From NCBI GenBank assembly GCA_027574665.1, contig CM050648.1:38844700-38908699 (forward strand): a DNA stretch of 64,000 bases, written 5' to 3'. The notes under the pieces were generated by a model. It was not told where the DNA came from, did not search any database, and saw only the letters and a list, made by a program, of their open reading frames with translations. The number at the start of each line of letters is the position of its first letter. Position 1 is the first letter of the stretch. The position numbers were made by a program, and so were the translations under genes. Source of the DNA: Rhynochetos jubatus (taxonomy: Eukaryota > Chordata > Aves > Eurypygiformes > Rhynochetidae). Positions 24,353 through 36,098 of this stretch are shown one piece after another.

Positions 24353-25190
24353 TTAGGCAGTTCATTATTCAAGAAAATGTCATTTAACATTTATCACACA
24401 CATAGTCTAGTGCTACAGGATTATGTTCTATTTTCTAACTGATATATACCTTTTTAGCATAACACTAAGTGTTATTTGATAAATTGCTGAAAAAACCTGT
24501 ATCTAGTAATTCCTGTTCCATCTGTCAGATTCTTGTTAGAAACATAGAAGTTTTCGTCACATTTATGTGAAGGAAGAGTATCTAATAACCAATACATTTG
24601 TCGCACCAACAAGACCGTTCATGTGACTGCTGTTTAAAGTAGTATTTTTGTGCCATCATGAATGAAAGGAAAATGCCTAAAATATACATAAGAATTTATG
24701 TTTTAAGAGACTTTCTGGATTGCAAAATATTTCCTACATAATTAAAAAAACCAACATAAAATGAGGTGTACGCACTGATGAGAAGAAAGCAAGGGAAAAA
24801 AAACAAGGGCAGAAACAAATCGGACAGTAAAGTCACAAATGTTGAACTATCACAGCCGCTGAGAATTATATAGAACTACTCAACAGAATACTTACTCTTT
24901 TTCAAAGGTGTTAAGTTTACAAGCATGAAGTTTACATTTGTTTTTAGAAGTTAGCTGAGGCTAGCCAAAGCCACTAATCTGAAAATGTTTTAGCAAACAT
25001 TTTTGCTTATGAATATTTATGTTATTTTGTACAAAGTACTTTACCAACTGCAGGAATCTTAGAGTGAGCATACTTCCATCAGTTCTAGTCTTAGGTTCAG
25101 TAGCTGATTGAATTGTTTTTGTACTGTAAACTCCTCTAGGCAGGAAACTTGTCTTTAGATCTGAAATTAAAGTTCCAAATTTCACCTTAC

Positions 25191-25383
25191 ATCACTGATT
25201 AAGTTACTATTCATTTTTGTTTTCTCTGGGCAGCTGTTGTCTTGACCTGGAGTCTCAGAATATGAAAGCTTTCCTACTACTGATCTAGAGCTTGGCTGAA
25301 TACCCAACTGAAGTTTCAGTGTCTTTGTCAATAAATTCTTTAGTTCTGCCAGTTTTTGGATAACTCTGAGTTCTTCTTCAAAT
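25191..25383 (-). CDS. exon-like open stretch with splice sites, product unknown
   Basis: I do not recognise the protein. On the minus strand a pyrimidine-rich tract followed by CATACTACAG ends just before 25383, a good 3' splice site, and the stretch ends at 25191 directly before GTAAGG, a good 5' splice site. The 193-nt interval is open: one base completes a codon, then 64 full codons follow. The translation begins FEEELRVIQKLAELKNLLTK, which is charged and heptad-like and could start a coiled coil; the rest is polar and low in structure. If the donor is read through, a stop follows at once (V-R-stop). A second open stretch in another frame continues to about 25030. It could be an exon of an unrecognised gene, a decayed exon with a frameshift, or chance. 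No start codon, promoter or adjoining exon is identified. Confidence 0.3.
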
Positions 25384-25992
25384 CTGTAGTATGGCAATAC
25401 AAACCAAAAGAAATATAGCCATAACTACATAGACTGTAAATAGGATTTTTAAAGCCATGAACACTGAGAATTTCCTAAACATATCAATTATAGAAACACC
25501 AGTTTCACATAAGTTTATGTTAATAGTTTTCCTGAAAAATATATGATTTTTTTACTTAGAATTAACTAGTGCATTTGTGTTGGTGGAGTACAGCATTTGC
25601 ACCATCATTAATGGTTAGATAAAAGTGTGAAAATTCATCAGTTACTGCTGTTTTCTAACAAGATTCAAGGAAAAGGGAACAAAATTAAATTCCAGGATTT
25701 CACTGTTATTATAGTAACTAAAGACAGGAGGTTTATGCATGGGTCTTGCATCTCACTTCAACTGGCAATTGACTCAAGCCAAACAGTAATGGCAAGGACC
25801 ACAGCTCATTTTGTGACAGGTTTTTTTATGCATGTGGAGACCGTGGAGATGTTTGCACGTGGCTAACATCAACCTCTCCTGCTTCGGCTACAAGCAAGGA
25901 GCCACGGTCTGAGGACAGAAAAAGGGAGATGAGGGTTCAGGATGCTCTATGTCTCACCTGTCTGTATGTGTGTAGAGAGATGAGGGGGTGTG

Positions 25993-26014
25993 CGTAAGTG
26001 TATGTGCACTTACG
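25993..26014. repeat. 8-bp perfect inverted repeat
   Basis: CGTAAGTG and CACTTACG pair perfectly around a 6-base loop. Short, possibly chance, but CpG-containing in a CpG-poor region. Confidence 0.8.
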
Positions 26015-26753
26015 TGATTTGTGAAATGTTCAGGTTTACAGCTGATGGATGACACTCACCCACTGACAACTACCAGGCATCAAGAGAGGGAGACATACAT
26101 GTCATACAGCCCCTGCATTCCAGATTAGATTTCACCTCTGAGCCTTTAAAACTCAAAATATATAAAGTGAAATAAAGTATGAATAAGGATTTTTACAGCA
26201 TTTGCTAAGGTTGGTAAGAGTTATGATCATTCACACCCTAACTTCATGTCAAACATCCAAATAAAATTCAAAACCCAGCGTTGAAGAAGAGACTCCTCCT
26301 GTGAACATACTGTTGACAGGCACCTGAGAGGAAGACAAACACTGCTCACTAAAAATACTGGCTGTTTTATTAAGGGGAATATAGAAATTCTTGCCTTCTT
26401 TTGCAAGCAGACCAAAGATGGTGACTGCACCTCACTGGCAGAAGCCTTTGGTAGCTCTAACCAGTGCTTGTAGGTTTACGTGCCTTTCCAATATGCTCTG
26501 CTCTCTTTTGCAGTCACCTGCAGCTGTCCCACGGCCCCTGTCCCTCTCACCCTTCATCTTTCCAACATGTACATTTCCTTGTTTCAGTCTCTTTTTCACT
26601 GAGCTCTTGGCACTCTTTGAGGGACCAAGGCTAACTGCTCCTTTCTAAGCCCTCTATTGTGTGCTGCATACCAAACTTTCCTACAGGCCTACAGATCTCT
26701 TTCGGCCTTTGTTTCTAGCTGTAAGTCTAATACTTATCTCATTCCTCCAAGTA

Positions 26754-26769
26754 TCTCTCTCTCTCTCTC
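26754..26769. repeat. (TC)8 microsatellite
   Basis: Eight uninterrupted TC dinucleotides. Confidence 0.9.
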
Positions 26770-27879
26770 ATGGCTTTCTTTCAGGCTGTTCTTTGCTTTA
26801 GGCCTCATTTTTGCACAGTGTGGTCTCTCTGCCTAATCAGCCATGCTGCTCATTACATTCAGGAGCCCTTTCCTATCTGTTTGGGTTTTTATAAGGTCTC
26901 CTGTCACCATGGTATCTTAGTGTGTTCTCACAACAGTGTCCACTTAGTGTTTTTTGTATATTCATACATTCATATATATTATAATATTTGGTATAAACAA
27001 GCAAGAAGTTTTTGCTTGGAATATTCACTCTTCTAGACCCTCCTCAATTTCTTATGGTTGTAAAGATAAACCTCTGCCATTCAACCACGCATTTTGAATC
27101 TTCAGTAGTGTCATTTCTTCATTTCTATGCTTCTCATCAACATTCATCTGTCCTCAGCTAGGAGTTGAAATAGAGAGCATTTTAGAATGAAAAATTTGTA
27201 AAACTATTAATTATAGCAGCAGGCAGAATGGCAGCATAATTAATAAAGGGGATCAAGCAAAATATTTTAAATAATTTTTCTTTAAAAATTCGGTCTTTGT
27301 TGTTTTGACAAAACACTCTACAGGAGTGCCACTTTATGTCGAATTATTATTATTGCTTCTCACATGGATTTGCTTCTTCTCTACTCATCCTCTTGCCCTC
27401 CCCCCTTTGATTCCTTCCTTTTCGCTCTGCAACCATGGCAACTCTTTCCCCTTACTGAAGGTTGGACATTTGACCACTCTCAGAGCTATCATTAGGGCTG
27501 CTCCGTTGCATCAGCCGTTAAAGTCAGGGAGAGAGGGAAGCTCACATCTGCAGGTCCCTCCCTTCTGTGTGCATGCACACCTTTACCAACTTCTGCTGTC
27601 CCAGAAGAATGAAAGGGAAAATATCTTTCCCACTTTCCCTTGCTCTCCTTCTCTTCATCCCTTCCCAGGATCCAGAGTATTTAGCATCTGAAAATTCTTT
27701 AGACTGTTTCAAAATTTAGTTATGCAATGAGTGACGGTCAAAGGAGAATTACTTCTTTGGCTCATGTCATTTCTAAGGGAAGATAAAAGACAATCGTTAG
27801 CTTAAAAAAGGTTGTGTTTCTGAACACATCAATACACCTTTTCACTGACAGATCTTTAAATAATTTCTTTGCAATTAAC

Positions 27880-28000
27880 TAAGTCTCACAACACTGCCCT
27901 GAGCTGATGTTATTGTACAGATGGAGAAACTAAAGGAGATTAAGTGACTTTTACATTGTTATGTAAATCTCTGCTAGAGCCAGTCACAGAACCCAACAAT
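27880..28000 (-). mobile_element. MIR-type SINE fragment, minus strand
   Basis: The plus-strand words CTCACAACACTGCC, then TACAGATGGAGAAACT, GATTAAGTGACTTTTACA and GCTAGAGCCAGTCACAGA follow the order and spacing of the reverse complement of the MIR core. MIR is a tRNA-derived SINE that spread before birds and mammals separated. The fragment covers the central part only; both ends have decayed. Old MIR relics are sparse in birds. Confidence 0.7.
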
Positions 28001-28401
28001 TTTCTTTAAAGTCATGTGGCATTGTATTTACATTGGTAAATTTAACATTCTTCTGCAGGACTCCCATTCATGAAATTCAGTTTAAGATTTTACTGCTCTT
28101 CTTTCAGTAATTGTCTTCCTATTCAACATGGCACTTAAGCACATACTTGTCTTCAAGCGTGGGAGTTGGCCAGGTTAAGAGATTTTTGTTCAGGTTATTA
28201 CACTAAAAATTTGGTTTAAAGAAAATACTCTACCTTTCAAAAAGAAAAGCAGTTTTGTCAAAAATTTCCAATAAAACATTGATTTTCAATGTTTAATAGA
28301 TTAAAGTAAATAGATCAAAGTAAAAAACAAGCAAATCTTTCAGAACATATAAGCAGATATATTGATCTTTTTCTCAGCACATGACAGTCTACTTAGTTAG
28401 C

Positions 28402-28415
28402 TTTTTTTTTTTTTT
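28402..28415. repeat. poly-T run (14)
   Basis: Uninterrupted T run, no linked element. Confidence 0.85.
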
Positions 28416-29391
28416 ACTTTGGCCTTATGAACCAACAAAGAGCAAAGAACTCAGTTGCCTGTTCCCTGACCAAAAGACAACATCACATGTCCCTACTGCG
28501 TATGAGGTAAAAACCAAGCACTTTCAATATGCCAAATGCTAAACCAGTAAGAACTGAGGAGGGTTGAACAGTTTTCAAGAAAACTGTTTAGCACCAAGCA
28601 GAATTAGAAATAAACCAGCATATGACGCTGTGCTTGTTTGACACATTGTACTGTTTGAAGTTATCACCTAAGGTGTTTTGAATTTCATATTTAGCAAATT
28701 CCTGGATGTACAGTAATGCAGCATGATACTTCTATACATCTTTCTAAATATTTATTAAAACCAAATGTTCTTACTCAGCTGATTAATTATTGACTATGTT
28801 TTCCACTTAACTGTCTTTATTTTGCTGCTGATATTCCTATATTGTTCAGGTGAATGAAAGAAATTTTTTGAGATGTTGAGGCAGTTCCAAGCAGTACAGC
28901 AAGTTTCACAGTCGGGCTATACATATTAAAATACATAAATGTGCATATACATTTCCATATGCACACGTAGGAACTTAGCAATAAGAGAGGAAAGTAGAAC
29001 AATAAATAGTTTCTTTTTCTTCACATTGAATCACAAAATTCTTCAGTGGGAGGAACAAAGAGAGAGAGGTCAATATATGGATGAATCACCAACTACTGAT
29101 GATTAAGGGATATGTTTTAGGGCTTGTATAACTTGCAACTTCAGGGAGAAGAGTTTACTGCAGATTACTTTGATAATATATTCAAATGGACCTTAAAATC
29201 CAGTAGAATCCATTCAATTTGAATATTTAATTTGGGATTTATTTTGACATTATTTTCTGAAATTCATTAAACACTTTTTCTTAAAAGAAATTAACACATT
29301 CCTGTGTTTATGATGTTTGAAAATCCTTTTTTCCTATCTGAAAGAAACCAATGATCTTTTCTTTCCTTCAGAGTAACCTTAAAACCTTTTC

Positions 29392-29416
29392 TTTTTTTTT
29401 TTTTTTTTTTTTTTTT
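29392..29416. repeat. poly-T run (25)
   Basis: Longest homopolymer in the window. It creates a false poly-lysine frame on the minus strand (29291-29494). It lies about 170 bp before an old CR1 copy but is not part of it, since CR1 does not end in poly(A). Confidence 0.9.
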
Positions 29417-29584
29417 ATTTTTAAAAGGCCCAACAGACCAACAGACATCCTTTTGTTTTAAGACCCCAGACAATAACAGGTCTATTGCTTGCATATGAGT
29501 TATGGGTCATTTTTCATGGGACTGGAAGCAAAAGGTAAAGGTAATATCCAAGCACCTTTCAATCAGCTAATGCTTATCTGCAGT

Positions 29585-30078
29585 TTGAAACCCATCTGGA
29601 GTGCTGGTTTCACTACAAGAGAGAAATGGACATATTGAAAGGACCACAGCAAAGAGTCACAGAGATCATGAAGAGACTGGGATGTTGGGATGTCTTTTGT
29701 ACAAGAAGCTGAAGGAGGTAGGACTGTTCAGCTCAGAGGAAAAAAAGCTCACAGGATACCTTGTTGGTGTGTATGAATACCTGATGGAAGCTTGTAAAGA
29801 ATGTGAAGTCAGACTCTTCTCAGCAGTATCCTGTGAACAGACAAGAGCAACAGGCATATAGTAAAATACAAGAAATTTCAAAAAGCTCTTTTGCAGTGAA
29901 GGTGGTTGAATACTGGAAAAGATGTGTACTCCAAAAAGATTATGGAGTCTCTATCCTCAAAGGCATTCAAAACCTGTGCAACCTTGCAAGTCTTAGCTGA
30001 CCTTGCATTGAGCAAGAGGCTGGACTGGTTGATGTCCCAAAGTCCCTTCCATCCTCAACCATTGTGTGATTCCATCGA
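29585..30078 (+). mobile_element. old CR1 LINE 3' fragment, plus strand
   Basis: Phrases such as CAAGAGAGAAATGGACATAT, GAAGAAGCTGAAG-like text, GAATACCTGATGGAAG, GACAAGAGCAACAGGCA and CTTCCATCCTCAACCATT occur in CR1 order and run into the family tail. The 5' part of the element is absent, as is usual. Two short broken reading frames (29601-29861 and 29906-30103) are remnants or shadows of the end of ORF2 and the 3' UTR. It is more diverged than the copies at 35-55 kb, so it belongs to an older subfamily. Confidence 0.85.
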
Positions 30079-30929
30079 TCTCACTGGTAAGATGTTACAG
30101 TAGAAGGTGAGGATATATATAGTTTCTGAGAAAGAACTGTGGTGAACTGTCAGAGACAGGTGTTCTAACAGTGAATTGCAAGGTACTAGTTGTAAGATGT
30201 CTGTGTCTAAGCTTCATTTTTGAATGCACTTATGAGTAAGAATGGCCAAAGAACTGAACTTAGACAAGTTGTCACATATATTTCATAAGCAACATAAGAA
30301 AATACCTATAGACAGCTGATCCTGCTGCCATGAATGCACCCCTACAATCCTGAATGGTTGTCATCTTGATCTATTCCACTGCCTTCAGTGCCTACAGAAT
30401 AGTGGTGCCACCCACTGCTATGGCAGACTCATGCAAAATCTGGGCTGTTACTGTCTGTCATAATCTGCCAATCCTTGCCAGGATGCTTCTGCCTTAAGAG
30501 ACCTGCATCCTGAAATGGTTACTTTAATCATTTTACAAATCCTACCCTATTTGCTGCAATAGACTGATTCATATCAAAGCCCTCTAGCAAACTCCGTACC
30601 TATCTCCAGAAAATTAAATCTCTAAAAGTTGATATCACCCACTTCACAGACCAATAGGCAAGCATGAGGCAAGTTTACCACATTTACATCTGATTTCCTT
30701 CTAGTTTTCAATGCTTAAAGTATTAGATCTTGCTTGAAGAGGTTCTACCAAAGACAAAAAAATGGCCCATTCCTGCATGAATCAGCAAAAGGCTATATTT
30801 TTCAATCTTAACTCACTTCTTAGTGGAAACAACTCAGATTTTGCTCATACAGACACTAGAAATTTCAGCCTAGTCTTGAAAAAACTTAGTGTCTTTGTCA
30901 AAAAGTAAAATTCCTCCTATATGTCACAA
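30079..30929. other. noncoding region between two old LINE copies
   Basis: Somewhat more balanced in composition than the surroundings but with no phrase I can assign. It could be further old repeat debris. Confidence 0.45.
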
Positions 30930-32760
30930 AAAAATTACAGAAAAAAAATTGGAAGGAATTTTAAGAGGTCATCCACTCCACTTCCCCACTACAAAACTGT
31001 ATCAACTAGAATTATATGATTTCTTGCTGAGGCTCATCTAAGCCATCTGTAAAAATATTGAGTTGTGGAATTGCTGCTGTCCTCCTCCCTCTCAATTTAC
31101 CTGATTTCTATGTCTTTTCCTCCTCTTTCTCTTCTATGTATTAAATAAGTTATTTCAATATTTTTAATACTTTTGTTTTTCTAAATTTTTGTTTGCTTTC
31201 CTGGAAACATAATAACACAGCTAAACCGTAGTGATACTGAACAGATTAGGAGGATTACTCACTACTGTTTATACTTATATTCTCATGCAGTGTTTGCTTT
31301 TTTCAGTGTATCCTGACACTGGTGACTCATACTCAGTTGGTGACCCATTATGTGTCCCAGCATTTTTCTATACATCTGAAATCTAGCCCATTGTTTCCTA
31401 GCTCATATTTATACAGTTCATCATGTCTAAGAGCAGATTTATACATTTCTGTTCACTGAATTGTGTTCACTTTTTTCCAGATGATTTCTCCAGATCATTA
31501 TAAGTTCTAATCCCATCCTCTGGCATGCTTATAGTCCCTCCCACAGTAGTGTTTCCTGTAAATTTAATAATAAAAATGCTGTCTGATACATCTTCCAGAT
31601 TAATAATGAAAATGTGGAGTAGTATCAAAATGGTAAGTACTCAATATAATTTTTGATCAGTTTTGCACTTATCTGGAGTCAGAGAATTTCAACCAGCAAC
31701 TTTATGAGATGGTCATGTGAGACAGCATTTATTAAGTCAATGTCTACTGTTTCTCTTCTATCCCATGCACTGTCTGGTACACTGTCTCTCAGGTGAACTG
31801 GTGTGGTATGATTTGTCTTTGAAACATGCTGGCTGAATACCACTTTATGTTTGAGATGCCAATAAATAACTTGTTTTATTATCTGAGACTGTCTTCCAAA
31901 GAGAAGTGAAGTAAAACTGGTAGGTGTACAGTTTCTTGGCTCCCTTTTTACCTTTACAGAGTCTTTGCAATTTCCCTTCTCTGTTCTTCTGAAATCTCAC
32001 CTCTGAAAATAATCCAAAGTTGTTTTAGCTATATCTATAGTAGAAATTTTAGTAATCCCAGGCAATTTGAAAATGCCTCTGTTATCCAAGTACTTTTATA
32101 AACTGTTCTTGTCTTAACCTGAGATCTTACAACTTTATTTGGTGTTAACAGTGCTAACTTCCTGACTGCACATAATATTTATAGTGTAGATGGAAGCAGA
32201 AATGAATTAAGTGTGCTAGTCTCTGTTTTTCAATCTCTGTCAAGTAGTAGACTTAATTTTCCTTGTCTTGCTCTCATGGTAACTGCTTTCTTCCTATCCT
32301 TTATACACCTTGTGAAAAGTTTCTTGGTTTGTCCCTTAGCACTTCTGAATTTGTCCCAATAGCTTCTGATACCCTTTCATATTCACCTGTAGTCACTTGA
32401 ACTAATTCCCACTTTCTTTATTCTTTATTTTGGATATTTAGGTCACTAAAAAGCTGATGATTTTACCAGATTGGTCTCTTAGTGTATTTTCCACTCTTCC
32501 TCTGTATTGGCATAATATTGGTATATTGGCCTCATCTTTCTCTTAAATTATTAAGGGCTGTAGGCTAGAAAGGTATTACTTCTATTTGGTCATGTCCCTT
32601 CTTAAAGCTCTTGAACTCTTTCATTGCATTGTCACTGTCACATTGCCTTCAGTCTCCACATTTTCAGCTAGTCTTCTTTGAATGTCCAGAAACAAATCTA
32701 GAACAACCTTTTCTCCAGACACTTTTTTTCAATAACTTGCATACAAAAGGATATGTAAAA
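30930..32760 (-). mobile_element. very old CR1/L3-like LINE, minus strand, no frame left
   Basis: The tail-like text AAGAGGTCATCCACTCCACT near 30970 is followed by further words typical of the reverse complement of a CR1/L3 reverse-transcriptase region: AATTTAATAATAAAAATGCT (31561), ATTTTTGATCAGTTTTGCAC (31650), ATGTGAGACAGCATTTATTA (31715) and a match to the TCTACTG...CTATCC section (31742-31766). The order is consistent over about 1.8 kb. Every frame is destroyed, so the copy is far older than the others. The edges and the exact clade (CR1 or L3) are uncertain. Confidence 0.65.
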
Positions 32761-35477
32761 GATACCTAGGAACTTCTGAGCCACTGGACAAACTGTAGAG
32801 TTTTTAAGAATGGTTATACTTTGAAAGGTCACAAGTTAAGACTGTCAGCTTCTCCCAAGGAAAGTCCAACAGTCATCTGTTCACACTGCATTGGTTCCTT
32901 AAGAATCCCACAACAACCTGAGCTGTTGAGCTAATTAATTTTTGAGAACCTACATTTGATGATGTGTATCATAATGAAGATGAAATCAATACTGGCATGT
33001 CTGTGGTCTATCATAGCTACATGAAAAGCTGGAAGAAATAAACTTCATATGAGGCTGGATATAAATTCATGGGGTTTGTGTTGATAATAGGGTCAAGATG
33101 ATACAGATTTTTATACACAATTTGAATAAAGTAATATAACCAAATAGAACTCCAGAGGCTAGCTGCAGTTGTGGTATTATTGGCATCGACTTTTACTCAG
33201 TGTCTAACGTTTTTATGTGTGGAGGCAGAAAACAAAACAAAGCTTGGAGAGCTAAAAAGTAAATAATATCAGCAAACTAATAAAGAACTGTGCCTCAGTG
33301 TCCCAAACACAGTGTTTGGTACCAGCTCAGATACCTTCAAATTCATCTCCCTAAAGGCAATAAGTGAAGTTGATAATTCCATGCTCTCTCATGTCTCCAT
33401 AATTTTCTTAGGACTTTTTGCTAACTGCTATGCCTAATAACTTAATTTCTCCTGAATAATGGCATCTGCAGTCACATTCACATTACTTCTTCCTTCACCA
33501 TTGAAGACCTAATTACCACTTACTGGATGATGCACCATCCTCTTGTTATCTGTGAGACACTGAAAATAGAAGATTTTATTTGTAACTGCTGCTGTATCCT
33601 TGAAGACTTTGTTTAGTTACGTATCTCTTTTAGGAATTGAAGTTGAAATAACTGAACGTTGCAGTCATTCTCAAACTTTTTGTACTGGTGGAGCACCATG
33701 AACAGTCAGACTTTCCTGTGGGTCATCATCAGTTCTTGTGGAAACCAATACATGATGAGCATTGCTTTTTAGAACTGAAAACACTATTAGGATGTTATGG
33801 TCCTGTAAGCCACTCTCTTATTCTTCATGGCCTCACCAATAGCCTGTTAGGACCTCAGATTAGGAACAATAGCCTAGATGAAAAGGGAAGATTTTCAAGA
33901 TAAAAAAACCATCCAGTTCCTGATTGAGTTCTGTGATGCCAGGTATCCTGGAAAATCTCTTCTCAAACTGGCTAATTTTTTAGCTGATTTTCAATAGTGG
34001 GAAGGATTTACCCTGGGAAGGTGATCTTGCTGGTGCCACTATGCATAGTGATCGTACAGACAGAATGGGATGTCAGTGCAGGAAAATTTTAAAAATGTAC
34101 TGATTCTGCACTGCATGGAGAGGCAGGCTACTATCCTAAGTTAAAATATAATTTATATTCCTCTCCAGAATGCTCAGCTCTTTCCAAGGACTGATTTCTG
34201 CTCTCTGTTAATTCTTGATAATTTTATACCTCCTTCACAAGGAGTAGAATAGATATCAAACTCCTATGTATTATGCATCTCAGCATTTTTATATTGAAAT
34301 CCAGATACTGTGTTCTGATTTTCCACTTTTGCTGTATAATTGGGTCATCAGGTTTTCCATTAAAAATGCTTAACAGAACATTACAATTAAACTCTAAATC
34401 TATTACCTTTTGCCTGAGCATGTTTATCATGTTCTTCTTTAGTATCTTGGGTGAAAACATTTCTTTAAATAAAAGATTAATTAAAAGAATAAGATATGCT
34501 TTCTATAGTAATTCCCTAAAATCATTTTTAAATGCCATGAACACCAGAGAATGAATTTAATTCATTCTGCTACATTTTGAGAAATATACATTAATCGAAA
34601 ATGGCTATATTTGTATCCTCCTTTGAAATTAGTACCCATATATTATTCTCAGAGCATTCAAGGTTCTTAATCTAGTTTGGAGATGACTGACCATTGCAAT
34701 TAATCAGCAATTTGTTATTTTAAATTAAAAAACCTGTTTAGAATGCTCTTGTTTGCATTATGACTAGCAGATATATTTGTTATTTTACAGGGATGTTATG
34801 TTTGCTGTTGTTGCAAATGTTGGCTATTAAAGACTATTATTCTTAGAAAGGGGAATTGCTTTGTTAAACAGCTTTGAAAACCACTGACAGAGTCTGTTCT
34901 TTCCCATAAGACATATGTATGGACACCTCAGTAGGAGTCCGTCCCAGCCCCAGTGGAGTGCCCCCAAGATGTCTAGGGGAAAATACTGGAAAAGGCAGAA
35001 GCAGATGGTCCAGGTACACAATTATTTCAGCCTGGAATATAGCATAATAATCAGCCCATGTAAGGATAGCGTTAAAGTAGTTCTGATGTGGAAACTGTGA
35101 CACTGAGGATGCAAAACAACCTTCGTCCAGCTAGGATACCCATCCAAACAGAGAGAGGCTTTGCCAGATGACTGAATTAAACAACAAATAACACTGGGTT
35201 GCCCACATATGCCAAAAAAAAGCCAAAACCAAAACCAAACAAAACAAAAAACCAAACCAAAAAGATACATATAAATGTGTCTGTGTCCAGACATGTGCAC
35301 AACGATGTGTGTGAAAGAAAGAGGGAAAAAGGTTACAGGAAAACACAGAAAGACTTTTCATTTTGAGTTGCTTATTCTCAGTAGAATAACCATAGAAATA
35401 AGTGAGAGGTACATAGATTTAGCTAGATATAAACACTGATTTTCAAATATGTGGTAAAGAGCTGGCACAATATTTTA
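32761..35477. other. noncoding region
   Basis: Unique AT-rich DNA. Open frames such as 34273-34554 or 33688-33903 have no supporting features. A simple A/C-rich tract at 35214-35263 is listed separately. Confidence 0.5.
35214..35263. repeat. A/C low-complexity tract
   Basis: Irregular CAAAA and CCAAA units, almost without G or T. On the minus strand it makes a false phenylalanine- and tryptophan-rich frame. Confidence 0.85.
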
Positions 35478-36098
35478 GAATCCTGGGCTGTATCAGAAGA
35501 AGTGTGGCCAACAGGTTGAGGGAGGTGATTCTCCCCCTCTACTCTGCTCTCATGAGACCCCACCTGCAGTACTGCACCCAGCTCTGGGACCCTCAACATA
35601 AGAAGGATATTGACCAGTTGGAGTGAGTCCAGAGAAGGCCACGAAGATGCTCAGAGGTCTGGAGCACTGCTCCTATGAAGAAAGGCTGAGAGAATTGGGC
35701 TTGTTCCACCTGGAGAAGAGAAGTCTCCGAGGAGACCTTACTGCAGCCTTCCAGTACCTGAAGGGGCCTGCAAGGAAGCTGGGGGGGTGGGGGGTGGGAC
35801 AGGTTTTTCAAGGGCCTGTAGTGGTAGGACAAGGGGTAACGGGTTTAAATTGAAAGCAGGGAGATTTAGATTAGATATCAGGATGAAGTTCTTCACAGAG
35901 AGGGTGGTGAAGCACTGGAACAGGCTGCCCAGAGAAGCTGTGGGTGCCCCATCCCTGGCAGTGTTCCAGGCCAGGCTGGATGAGGCTTTGAGCAACCTGG
36001 TCTAGTGGAGGGTGTCCCTGCCCATGGCAGGGGGTTGGAACTAGATGGTGTTTAAGGTCCCTTCCAACCCAAACCATTCTATGATTTTAAGATTCTAT
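35478..36098 (+). mobile_element. CR1 LINE, 3' 620 bp, plus strand
   Basis: The copy starts within ORF2 (CCTGGGCTGTATCAGAAGAA) and runs through the 3' UTR to the typical tail (AACCATTCTATGATTTTAAG). The C-terminal part of ORF2 is recognisable by words such as [20 protein letters not shown] but is interrupted by a stop near 35625. The upstream reverse transcriptase and endonuclease parts are missing. A G-rich insertion at about 35780-35800 (seven G, T, six G, T, three G) replaces a weaker GGGG tract of the family. Divergence is moderate, so it is a fairly young copy. Confidence 0.95.

Larger units (their letters stand above)
20546..25190. other. noncoding region with possible conserved blocks
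   Basis: No gene is recognised. The part at 21850-22620 has balanced composition, several CpGs and homeobox- and RFX-like words, and is listed separately as a regulatory candidate. The part at 25000-25180 is a coding-looking minus-strand stretch discussed with the exon candidate at 25191-25383. Confidence 0.45.
25384..27879. other. noncoding region
   Basis: Unique AT-rich DNA with a short hairpin and a CT repeat, both listed separately. No recognised gene or interspersed repeat. Confidence 0.5.
28001..29584. other. noncoding region
   Basis: Plain AT-rich sequence with two poly-T runs (listed separately). No gene or interspersed repeat recognised. Confidence 0.5.

Noticed and set aside
27305..27691. 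128-codon plus-strand open frame, the longest outside repeats
   Set aside because: It starts with TTG, has no splice sites, domain or neighbour, and its hydrophobic and proline-rich text follows from pyrimidine-rich DNA.
29291..29494. Lysine-rich minus-strand frame
   Set aside because: Produced by the 25-base poly-T run.
33640..33900. Plus-strand stretch TCTCAAACTTTTTGTACTGG resembling the start of an old DNA transposon
   Set aside because: Only one short phrase matches; no inverted ends or further similarity could be followed.
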